From Ciona intestinalis (lineage: Eukaryota; Chordata; Ascidiacea; Phlebobranchia; Cionidae), in NCBI RefSeq assembly GCF_000224145.3, contig NC_020169.2:5402535-5466534 (forward strand): 64,000 nucleotides of DNA, given 5' to 3'. Position 1 is the stretch's first letter, and each line of letters begins with the position of its first letter. Under the pieces are notes generated by a model. That model did no database searches. It saw only the letters and a list, made by a program, of their open reading frames with translations, and was not told the origin of the DNA. Of the stretch, positions 13,301-24,600 are shown piece after piece. The position numbers and the translations under genes are program-made.

Positions 13301-14810
13301 AACGGTTGAGACATCAAGATTACTGATGTCCTTTAACCTTGAACCTAACCTAGAGAACCTTTTGTGTCTAGGAAAACGACCTTTATGTTTACGGTTGTCG
13401 CCAGAAATTATATATGTTTTTGCCCGACTGTTTTCTACACAAAAAAACGACTGCGTTTAAAACTTCACGCATAATTTCATAGCATCCTGCTGTAAAATGC
13501 CCGGAGTGGTAAAATACAAAGGAAAACAAAATATCTGACACTTTAACAACTACTTTTCGCCTTCTTTTGATTTATCACCGACCACGATAAACCGAATCTA
13601 CCGCATCTATTTCCTAACAGGTGCAAGAGCCAGACGTTTGAACCTTTAGGCCAATCATTTTCCATTCTAAGCAGGTCTATGGTCATTCTCAATACCTTAT
13701 GTTTGCTGTAGTCTGTCACTTTCATTACACTTGCATACGTAAGCCTGTTTGGCCTCAAAACCGATTCCCCGTCCATACGTTGCCAAGACATCCGCATTAT
13801 TTCGAATTAACACCCGCTTAGTGGCACGGACGTCGTACCTTTGACATTTTGTTTGTAAACTTTATCAATGGAGACATTTCTTACAATGATCTCCGACTGC
13901 GCCCGCCTAAAATTTAATTAAAATAAAACCTTCGGCGATTTTATCTTGAAAATAAAACCAACAGCAATTCCAGGGATTGAAATGTCTGGTCGATTATTTT
14001 CAAAGCTGTTGCTAAGTGTGTATTAACCTCAGCTCAGGGTAAGAGGGGTAGACCGCGTCGTCGTCATAGCCTATTTATTTAGCTAACGTCTTCATTGCCA
14101 TCATAACCAGCTTAAACTAAACTCCCAAAGGAGCAGAGTGTCAGAACATAACTGCTTGTAACGCGTGTTATATCTGTCTGTTTATTTCTTCAGCGTTTGC
14201 TAATGAATTAATTCAACACGACAAATCCGGTATGCATAACGTCTGCCCGATTTGCCGGTTAATTTCACATTGGCGCCGAGCTCGAATAATGTTTGTTGAT
14301 TGAGATGAGCTGCTCGGCCGTGGCCTTACCACCCGCGCCGACAATAAGTCACCACCATTATGAAAGTACATCCCTAATGCTAGGTTTGTTATTTCAAAAT
14401 GACTCGCGACAGCGACGGACAATACCTTGTTTTTCTAACCTGGCCGCAGCACCATCGGCAGGGCACGCGATAACCAGTTAAATGATTATTTATTTCGGGC
14501 TGAGCGCATCATTTGCTACGAAATTAGTGGCTCTCGCTGCAACCCCACAAAGGGTATGGTCTTATGCTTATTGTAGTATTTTACTGCACAATAGGCGTCA
14601 GGTGCGCTGATTTCCAACGGTCTTATTTTACTTTGACATTGAACGATGGGACCTTAAATTTGAGCAAACATCTTCCCCCCACAACGCATTAATTCTACCA
14701 AGCTCTTACCGCAGAAGTGCAATTGAAATGGAATACCCGTCTGTTGGCTTATAAACACTCGCAAATAACCTTTAAAAATGCTACTGTGTTGCTGAGAAAT
14801 ATTGTATAGT

Positions 14811-15003
14811 ACTGTAGTGTAAGTTGGAATACCTTAAGCACATAATATTTAAATATCCTGATCATATTTTAAACAAGTAACAACAATCTATGGGAGTCGT
14901 GAGAATACGGTTTTATATTTTTTTTGAATGTTCTTTGTTTACCACCAAATGGAACGAGAAAATAGAACAATAAGGTGTTCCATCTTCCCCCACCCTACTA
15001 TAT
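14811..15003 (+). mobile_element. ~195-bp MITE family
   Basis: Left end diverged (GTAGTGTAAGTTGG); right end is a perfect CATCTTCCCCCACCCTACTA. Confidence 0.8.
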
Positions 15004-15220
15004 ATTTATCTCACATATACGAAACGCCTTTACTGAAACATCGTGACGTATTTATTGCACGGATTTGCTAAATTACTTTTTATTTTGGATATTTAAGTTG
15101 ACCACTTTGTATATAAAGCAGTGGTTTTTAATCCAAGTAAGACAGAGTTCGCCTAGGTTGTTTTTTCTCATTATAACTTGTGTATATTCACGTTGCGCTT
15201 GAACCTAAAGGGATATATAT

Positions 15221-15386
15221 TAAGTTGGTGTGTGGTAGTCCCTGTTTTTATTCTCTTTTATCGGCTCATTTGGTAGTAAACAAAGACTCTTTATAGAATT
15301 ATAACCGTATCCTCACGACTCAAAAACGTTGTTGTTAAAAAGGAAGTTTAGACATTATCCGCTAACGGTATCCATCTTACCAACAA
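15221..15386 (-). mobile_element. ~195-bp MITE family, degenerate
   Basis: Interior block TTTGGTAGTAAACAAAGA and CGTATCCTCACGACTC retained; both ends eroded. It lies 220 bp after a better copy. Confidence 0.6.
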
Positions 15387-15589
15387 TACAGGACGCATAG
15401 GATTAGAAAGACTGTACCAAAGTATTATACGGGAATTCTATTTCATATTGGTAAAGTCCTACGATTTTAAACTAGAATCGTTTCCTTGATGTTTTCGAAT
15501 TCTTCATTTCAAGCGACTTGTGATTTAGGCCAGAGTTAGCTCATTACTTAATCATTAAACAACTTAATACCAAAGTATTTACTTTGCAG

Positions 15590-15683
15590 AAAATTGGTTG
15601 CGACGGGAAATTCGGATCCGGGGCAACTTGGGACAAATGTGGTGTATGCGGGGGCAACAGGGAACGTTGCACATATTTTAACG
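15590..15683 (+). CDS. ADAMTSL: ADAMTSL exon: end of Cys-rich domain
   Basis: Acceptor TTTGCAG, donor GTAAGT. The 31 codons carry the ADAMTS Cys-rich end signature: KIGCDGKFGSG, then WDKCGVCGGN. It enters in phase 0 and leaves in phase 1. This exon alone identifies the family. Confidence 0.95.
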
Positions 15684-18600
15684 GTAAGTTTAAACCTTTC
15701 TTTCTTAGTATTGATTTAGACAGAGAGATAGGGTGATTCATTAGTTGGTGACCAGTACAAATCTGGTTTTAAATGTTTATATGTATATACCCAGTGTATA
15801 GTTTTGTAAAAGCCAGGCGTTCATGTCGAAAAGTAACCAAAAATCATATGTTTATTAAATATAAAAAATGACTTTTATTTTCAACCAGGGATCTTCCGTC
15901 CTACCCACTTAAGTCACAACTTCCACCGAGTTGTGATTATTCCTGCTGGAGCTGAGAGAGTTAACATTACTGAAGTTAGGAAAAGCAAGAGCTGTATCGG
16001 TGAGTTGGACATCTTGCTATAATAGTAGGTGGGGGAAGATGGGACACCCTTTAACTCTATTTTCTCGTCCCATTAAGTAGTACGCAAAGAACATTTAAAT
16101 AATTCGAAAATCCTTGCGACTCCCATAGGTCGTTGGTAATTGTTTAAACCACTCATCTTAACCTATACCTCAAGTAACACATTACATACTTTTTGTCTTA
16201 ACCTATACCACTCATCTTAATCTATACCATATAGGTACAACAAGTAACACATTACATACTTTTTGTTATTTAAATGTCTATGAAACAGAACACCAAGGTA
16301 TAACAACCATCATCTACCACGGTATGTGAGAATAAATAAGTTCTGGAATATTTACTCATAAATTATAAATTTCTGCAAGCCGATTCCAATAGGTAGACAT
16401 TTAATCTTTAAAAATTGCGGAAATGGTACGATTTTATCTTGATCATTACGTTTGGTATATTTTGAAAGCGTATGACGAGTCGTAAGATTGATGCGAAATT
16501 AATTTATAACCGAAGTCGTTATCCATGTATGGAACACAAACAAGCGACAAAATATCAAAGACGGACTTCATTCGCTTATAGAAAGTTTTTGAATTTCGTC
16601 CATCTGATAACTGTTGCATGTTTTGACCGGACGGGCATTTGGGGATCTTTGTAATGCTTGTGCATAAACAAATGCGATTATGACGCATGGTTGCAGGTGC
16701 TCGCCTGACTCCCCTGTCCAGATCGATTGTCGGCGACCACACAGTCCGAACAAAACGGTCTTTTCACGCTGCATTAAGCCGGCGATCGTATCGCCAAGAT
16801 AGCACCGACACGAGTAACCACTTTGGGAGGAATAGTAGCCGGAAGATGATTGTCTTATGCTGGTTAAAAGTCAAGCACCTAACGCCTCTCGACATAAGAT
16901 AAACATAACGAACGATACAGCATCAACAACGTTTCATATCTCCTGTCCCAGGTGTCGCTCTATTTTCGGCAACCGTGAAATTTGTTTTGCTGCGAAAACC
17001 CGTCTTCTGCACAGCTATCGCCGATTAAATCGATCCGAGACTTATCCGTGTTCGCGCCTCGTTCGTAGCCAAATTCTCCTTGAAAACAGACACCCGTGCG
17101 CATAGATAGATAAAGGATAACTTGGTCAAGANNNNNNNNNNNNNNNNNNNNNNNNNNNNNNNNNNNNNNNNNNNNNNNNNNAAGCGACAAAATATCAAAC
17201 ACGGGACTTCATTCGCTCAGAAAGTTTTCGAATTTCGTCCATCTGATAACTGTTTGCATGTTTTGACCGGACGGGCATTTGGGGATCTTTGTAATGCTTG
17301 TGCATAAACAAATGCGATTATGACGCATGGTTGCAGGTGCTCGCCTGACTCCCCTGTCCAGATTGATTGTCGGCGACCACACAGTCCGAACAAAACGGTC
17401 TTTTCACGCTGCATTAAACCGGCGATCGTATCGCCAAGATAGCACCGACACGAGTAACCACTTTGGGAGGAATAGTAGCCGGAAGATGATTGTCTTATGC
17501 TCGTTAAAAGTCAAGCACCTAACGCCTCTCGACATAAGATAAACATAACGAACGATACAGCATCAACAACGTTTCATATCTCCTGTCCCAGGTGTCGCTC
17601 TATTTTCGGCAACCGTGAAATTTGTTTTGCTGCGAAAACCCGTCTTCTGCACAGTTATCGCCGATTAAAGCGATCCGAGACTTATCCGTGTTCGCGCCTC
17701 GTTCGTAGCCAAATTCTCCTTGAAAACAGACACCCGTGCGCATAGATAGATAAAGGATAACTTGGTCAAGATTCCGCAAACAACGCATGCCCTTCTACTG
17801 GGCTGTGAAATCTTTAGAATCAACAGCGTTAGAATCCCTTATGATCCAATTATTTCGAATCATAAACCCTAAGAAATAGCATACAAAGCGTGTACTGTGC
17901 CTGGCCCATGCACCCTGGTATGCCTATTCATTGCTAACAAGGTTACAACACATTTTGTGCCCATGACTTGCGTGGCAGATATGACTTAACTCTCCATAAT
18001 TGTTTACTTATATACGGTTAACGTGACGAGCTGACAAGCGAGAAATTGTAAATGAAATAATTTGTTGTGAACTGCTACTGGGGGAGGTGTTAAAGGGAAT
18101 GTATGACTCGCGTTTTTAGTCTCATTTACTTTAAGGGGTTTTAATTGACCACACTTTGCGAATGTTAGAAAGAACCAACTGTTTTTATATGGATATAAGA
18201 CTGTTTTATTTCTGTTTATGTTGTTTTAGTGATCAGTAAAACGGGTATTCGGTTTCTGTGGTAAACTTTGTAACTGAAACAATTTTAGAGAACTGGGTAC
18301 AACGGTCTATGTTTTAATTCTCCCTTTTCGTCCCTTTTGATAGTAATTGTCTCATTTTGCGTCGTTCATATTTCAAAACGCGGTAAGACACATTGGATAA
18401 TTTATGTGCTTATGGCATCTATCTTACCCCACTGTTTTTATTTTTAAGACCCTTTAAGAAACCGTTCCGGTCTCTTAAAACTTTAATTATTGCTGCAAAT
18501 AAGTCGCCCACTGCTGTTAATGACGAAAAATTGCTACATGTTGCCCGTTATAACAGTGGAGCTATAGTTTCTATATTGAAAGCGGGCAACCTTGTCGACC

Positions 18601-21600
18601 TTGATACTCAAACCATGACTTTTTCCGCTCACGTTTCTGACGAATTGAGGTTACAGTATCGGAAGATGAATGAACACGTGACTTACTATAGCGACTTGGA
18701 GGTTACGGTTAATTTAAATACATCGATCTGACACAATTTCTTTAACAGTAGGGTTCGTATTTGGCACAAATAAAATGTTATTTTAGAGTGTTACTTTTCG
18801 CTATATGACCTGGGTAATAGGCGTGGGCTAAAGTGTTTCAAGCGTTACTTTGTAGCATAAACAGCATGCCTTGCAATCGACCATCCGTCCATCCGTTCGT
18901 CTGAGATTTGACTGCTTTGAAATTAATCTGTCTCGACAAAGAAGCGGTTGTTTACCACATACCGGGTCCTCTATATGGTCGCCTGTCTTCCTAACCACTT
19001 CCCGGCGGTTTTAACCGATTTACTGCCGGCTGGTAACACAATTTTAGCGACTTTTCCGATAGCGGTTTTTCTGTCAGCCCGTAGCGACAGGGTTCACTAA
19101 CGTAATTGTTTTCACGACTTTGTTTGCTCAGTTCAGCGTTTACATAGCGGAAAACTTGGCTTTAATCCTTCTAGGCAAGTCAACGTTGTGGCGAAGTCCA
19201 TACTTTTTGTCAAATTAGCCTTTACCTAACCTTGTAGCATTACGCAACCATTCTCCACATAACGTTGTGGTATCAGTGTAGTTCTGTTGAAATGGTGCCT
19301 ACATTTATGCACAATCTTAATCCATCAGGTTTTTTTAAATATACTATATGTATAAATATATAAAAACTTGAAGAAAAACTTTAAATAACGACTGTGGCGC
19401 TAAATCCAACCGATACAATAAAACTATAGTAAATTGTTGTTAAATTAAAAAAAATATGTTGCTGCAAGAACAAATAAAAGTTGTTATTATCGTATTTTAT
19501 TAGCATTATAGTAGAGTAGGGGAAGATGGGACACCTTTTTCTTCTATTTTCTCGTCCCATTTGGTACTAAAGAAAGAACATTAAAATAATTATAAAATCG
19601 TATCCTCACAACTCCCATAGACCGTCATTAATTCTTTAAAACACGATTAGGATATTTAAATATTATGTGCTAAAGGTGTCCCATCTTCCCCCACAGTACT
19701 ATATAGTAGGGTGGGGGAAGATGGGACAATTAACATCGTTATTTGGGAGTCGGGAGGATACAGTTCTATGATTATTTGAATTTTCTTTGTTTGCTACCAA
19801 ATGTGACGAGAAAATAGAATGAAAAGGTCCCATCTTTCCCCACCCTACTATATAATGAAAACGTGCAGTCATTTTGAATTGATCATTTTCTTTCCAGCGT
19901 TACGATCAGCCGGCAACCCATCGCGTATGTACATTAATGGTGACCTAAAGCTTGGCCTGCTGGACCCCAGTGGTAGATACAACGTTGCAGGAACTTCTTT
20001 CGATTACCAACGACCTCGCCTTTCCATGAAAGGCGAAACTATGACGGCTAAAGGGCCAACTACCGAAGACCTTGAAGTCTTGGTAAGAAAATTAACTTTT
20101 TATCGATCTTCCGCATATGACGTAACCTGTCTATATTGCTTAAGTTTGTTATGCGTTTAGCAACTGCCGATCAAAGTAGAGTGCGCGAAACGCTAACGAT
20201 TAAGATTAATTATCGTTTAAAAGAGTCAAGGGTGTTGTAGCAACACGACCAAGTTTACCACTGCCAATTTTTACACGTTAAGCTCCGAATATTAATTGAG
20301 TAAACCACGACTAACGCGCATTGCCCGGTAAAATAAAGACGGATCGACCCCCGAGCACAAGGGTATCGGGTGTCGTGAAAATGTTTCTGTGTTTGATGCC
20401 GATTGTCTGACTAGTAGGTAAGCGCTCGGCTAATCGGATATTGGTTTCCATCATCCATTTAATTTGCCCGTCACGTCCCGGGGGGTTGCTAACTAGTCAG
20501 CAACGCTAGGCTGAAAAAGGCAGTCGACCACATGCACACAAGGTGTGTGTTAACGAGGTGAATGACAGACGGTTTCGAACCAAATTAGGAACCGCGTAAT
20601 CCTCACCCGATCCGTCTTCTTCGGCTTTCGGCTCTTTAGGTTGGGTGGTCAGTTTGAAAACAGAGTGAAGTCCAGATAACAGGTTCAATCCATCACGCTC
20701 TAATTGGCGCGGCTTAAACTTCATCGCATTATCTTATCAGCTATGCAAATGTGTTGTTAGTATCGTTTTTCACAAACGCTTTTGAACTTATCTATAAATG
20801 TGCACGCTATGCATAAATGTCGAGGTAAATTCAATTCATCAAAATTTGTACTCTAGTTATGTTTCCAAGATTCAACCCACGCCTTCTTCCCGGTCGTTTG
20901 GCGCTTTATATTTACACAGAATCGCGTTACACTCGTTATCGTAACCTTTTTAACCTGGAAATTTTAAAATACCTCTTACATGCCTGTACCTGAAAAACAT
21001 GCCCAAATTTAACGTTTCCAAACCCCAGCAATTATTTTTACGTGATTAGGTTCCCGTATGATCACTACATAAACCACCCGTGTTGGAATACCCATCCGCT
21101 TAGGGTCACGAGCTTTAGCACCCCTGCAACCACAAAACCATGGTTAAACGTGTGTCTCATCTATGTTTACGTACGTACGTGACTTCAACCCGGTATTATA
21201 GATAACAGGATACCGTAAACCCTCCGAACCTTTTACCCCTTCAATTCACCGTTGGTTACCACGCCCTCGTATGCGCTGTTTTCACGGAACATAGGTTTCC
21301 TTGGGCAACCGGATGGAATCTGTCATCTCTTTCTTCTCAGAGTCGCCACGTTTTAATCCAGTTAAATTCTATTTAGACACCCAGTCATATGGAGTACGTG
21401 CTTGTCCGTAACTTTTTGCGATAAGCCTGTTGTGTATTGTCGTTTGCACAAAAGATTGGGAGTCCCACTGATCTTGTCCAAAAAGATAAATGAATGTAAT
21501 TTACTTTTCCTCGCGTAGCGGGGCAACGACAGTAGGCATTATACAGTAGGCCGGGGAAAGATGAGACACCTTTACATTATATTTTATCGTCCCATTTGGT

Positions 21601-24600
21601 ATTAAACAAATAACAGTTAAAGATATAACTCCCATAGACCGTTGTTAATTGTTTAAAATACGATCATAATACTTAGTTATTATGTGCTAAAGGTGTTCCA
21701 TCTTCCCACACAATAATATAACATTTGTTTCATATACACCTTGTGCCCGCCTACGAGTTGCCACGTATTTAACTTTATAGATATTCCAACTCGTTATCTT
21801 TCTTTCAAAATCACTGAACAATAGAACCGGTTATTCGCTGTCAGAATGTGGTCTCTCAGTGCAGATGTCTCCCGGAAAATTTCAGAAAATTTTCAAAAAT
21901 AAATGAAAATGTCAACTCCTATTTTCTAAAAGATTACATCTGTTTGCCGCAGCTTTTATTTTTATTGGGCGTTTGGTTCAAATCAGTAAAGGCGCTGTAG
22001 AACACAAAGAGCTTTGTTATGATGTGACACCTGAGATACAATCATTTTATTTGAACAACACTGATGATGCCGTATTAGGCGGAATATATATCTTGCGGAA
22101 TACGATTCGATTTTTTGCCGGGTATGCATTTCGTAGTCTTTATCTTGATACATGAATGTTATTTCTTTATATGAATCGGCAAACTTAAATCAGCACTAGA
22201 TCAAATTTAAGTTCATAGCATTTATTATTGTTTCTAGGATACAATGCTTTTTACCCCCAAAATAATCACCAAAAATGACTCATACACGGGCACAAGATAT
22301 ATAAAACAAACATCGTGTTATAGCTACTGTTGTAAGGATAAACAAGTTACACGCATGTAAAACAAACGGTGTGCTATCTTATTAAAAGATCTACTTCTAC
22401 CTTAAAATTCCTGACCGTTCTGGGCAATTAGTTTTGTGTTGCCTTTTGATCTTTAGTGTCCAGCTAAGTGGTAAAGTAAACTTCGCAACCATAAAAGTAG
22501 ATAACTATGTAGTCAGTGTAGAAAGCCTACTTAAAATTCCCGTATAGACAAGTTCCGGTGTCGTCCCATTGCTCATTTAAACTTAATCCATGTAGAAAGT
22601 ACTATACGGATTTAAACTTTAAAATTTTTATATGTATTAAATTTCTATATGGGTGAGGTGCTATAGGGAGATTGGTTTATTATCCCTATAACGTTTTGGA
22701 AGTAAAACAACATTAAAATTGAGGTACTTGGCTCGTTTTGCCCCGCCATCGCTAATGTGCATTAGTTTAGCATAAGTTGGCAAATTTAGAATGCTATGTT
22801 CGTGCATTGGAAACCTAACTCTGTGTTAATCACATAAGCCGCGGTTAGTACGCGTCAAGTTAAGAACTAAACGCCCCAAAAAACTAAGATGCTTCAACTT
22901 TTGGCGCAGCTCCAAAATTAGGTGACGACTGAGGCTTCCACGATGCTTAAATTCACGCATTAGCTCCCCTGTCTGTTTGGGTTTGGTTTCCAAGATAGCA
23001 AACGCCGTATCAATTAAGATGATTTTAAAACCAGGATTAACAGCGGCTAGAAACGGTTGTTGAAAAGTAAAAAAAAAAACGGGAGTTGGTTGGAATGGTG
23101 CAACTTAAAACCAATATTGTTTTTTCGATAAAATATACAATGCTGTCGGTGAGCGTTAACCTGTGTCATTCTAAACTTCCAGTGACCTTTACATTTTAAA
23201 GAACTTATGGTGCCACCATAAAGAGGTTCATGGGCCGACTGTGATATGACCAATCCGTTAAACCATTGCCAGCTTAGCTAGCCTTGTCTGAACAAATTGG
23301 ATTAGACCAAGATAACATCGGCTACCGGCTGCTCGCTTGGCGATCACGTTGGCTTGTTTGCTGCAGCTGTTGGGATAATTACTCCTGACTATGGCGCAAA
23401 AATTCGGTGGATTTTGCGACACGGCGTTTCCTTAGTTGGCATTTTTAAGTATGCTTGGTGGCGCGAACACCATTGTACAGCATCGCTGGTTGCCTGACTA
23501 TACTTTCTTCAAATGTTTGATTTTGTTTCCGGTGATTTATAGTTATGTGGGGGAATATGGGACACAGTTTCATTCTGTTTTCTATTCTTATTTAGTAGTG
23601 AACAAAAAAACACCTAGAGAGTTATAAAGTCGCATCCTCACGACTATATAGACCGTTGTCAATCTGGACACATATATATTATGTGCTAAAGGTTATGTGC
23701 TAAGCCACTATGCATTCTATAGCAGCCGACCACACCGATAATATATTTTGCTTATGTCCCACCTTTGGTAGTTTATGAATTAAACTATATCGCGGGTAGC
23801 AAGAGCATATAGTAGAGTGGGGGAAGATGGGACACCTTTAGCACATAATATCCGAATACTCTGATCGTGTTTTAAACAATAAACAACGGTCTATGGGAGT
23901 CTTGAGAAAATAGTTTTATAATTCTTTAAATGTTTTTTGTTTACTACAAAATGGGACGAGAAAGTAGAGTTAAAATGTGTCCCAACTTCCCCCATCCTAC
24001 TATATAACATTACTGCTTGACCGTACTTATGTGAAGATTCTTCTAATTTGTAGCGTCAGTATGCTTTTAGTTTACATTTCCACATCTTTTGCACACGTCC
24101 CACTTTTTCTCTCAGCACACGTCCTTCTAATGCAGATCTTTCGAAGGTTTTTGCAAAGGGCCCGACAGCCATACATAACTTGCGCATCTTCTGGCCTAAA
24201 TTCGAAACCTGTTTGCTCTCAGGAGAGTTGTTTGTGGCCCTGTACTTCTAATTTGCTCTTCGTTAAGGCCCGTTAACCCAGGCATTTGAAGCGTTTTGTG
24301 TGTTAGGAGTCGCTCCGCATGCCTTAAGATGCTTGCGCTGGTTTGCCGCCTCTATATTTACAACATCCGTGTTAAATTTCCCCTCACACCTAAGTTGCTT
24401 TTAGGTAGGAGTGAAATTATAGACACACACTGCGCTGATTCGTATCAGTTTCACCTTCTGACCTCTGAAAAGGAGTAAAAAAACTTGTCCTTTGGGATAG
24501 TAATGGAAATTCCACTTCACACATTACTGACTCGGGGGAGACCTATCGATTTGTGTTTTGCACTTCGAGTCTTTCTCTTTACGTTGACGGAAAATAAAAG

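Larger units (their letters stand above)
8183..15589. other. Long presumed intron of the first ADAMTSL gene
   Basis: Searched by eye for the expected TSP1 (WxxW...CSxxCG) and front Cys-rich exon, with none found. It holds two full MITEs (9521, 14811), one degenerate MITE (15221) and one reversed SINE (10187). Confidence 0.5.
16000..19897. other. ADAMTSL intron with assembly gap and repeats
   Basis: It carries the N gap with duplicated flanks, four MITEs and a SINE fragment. An open frame of about 110 codons ending at 18731 has no splice or homology support. Confidence 0.6.

Noticed and set aside
3863..15589. Metalloprotease, prodomain or N-terminal TSP1 exons making gene 1 a true ADAMTS enzyme
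   Set aside because: No HExxH zinc motif, disintegrin or TSP1 cysteine pattern could be found in any frame by eye.
16542..17771. Genuine 590-bp tandem duplication
   Set aside because: The copies begin and end exactly at the N gap, which favours a contig overlap.
18393..18731. Extra exon or small gene on the + strand
   Set aside because: It begins in a degenerate MITE and lacks homology and splice signals that fit the gene-1 phases.
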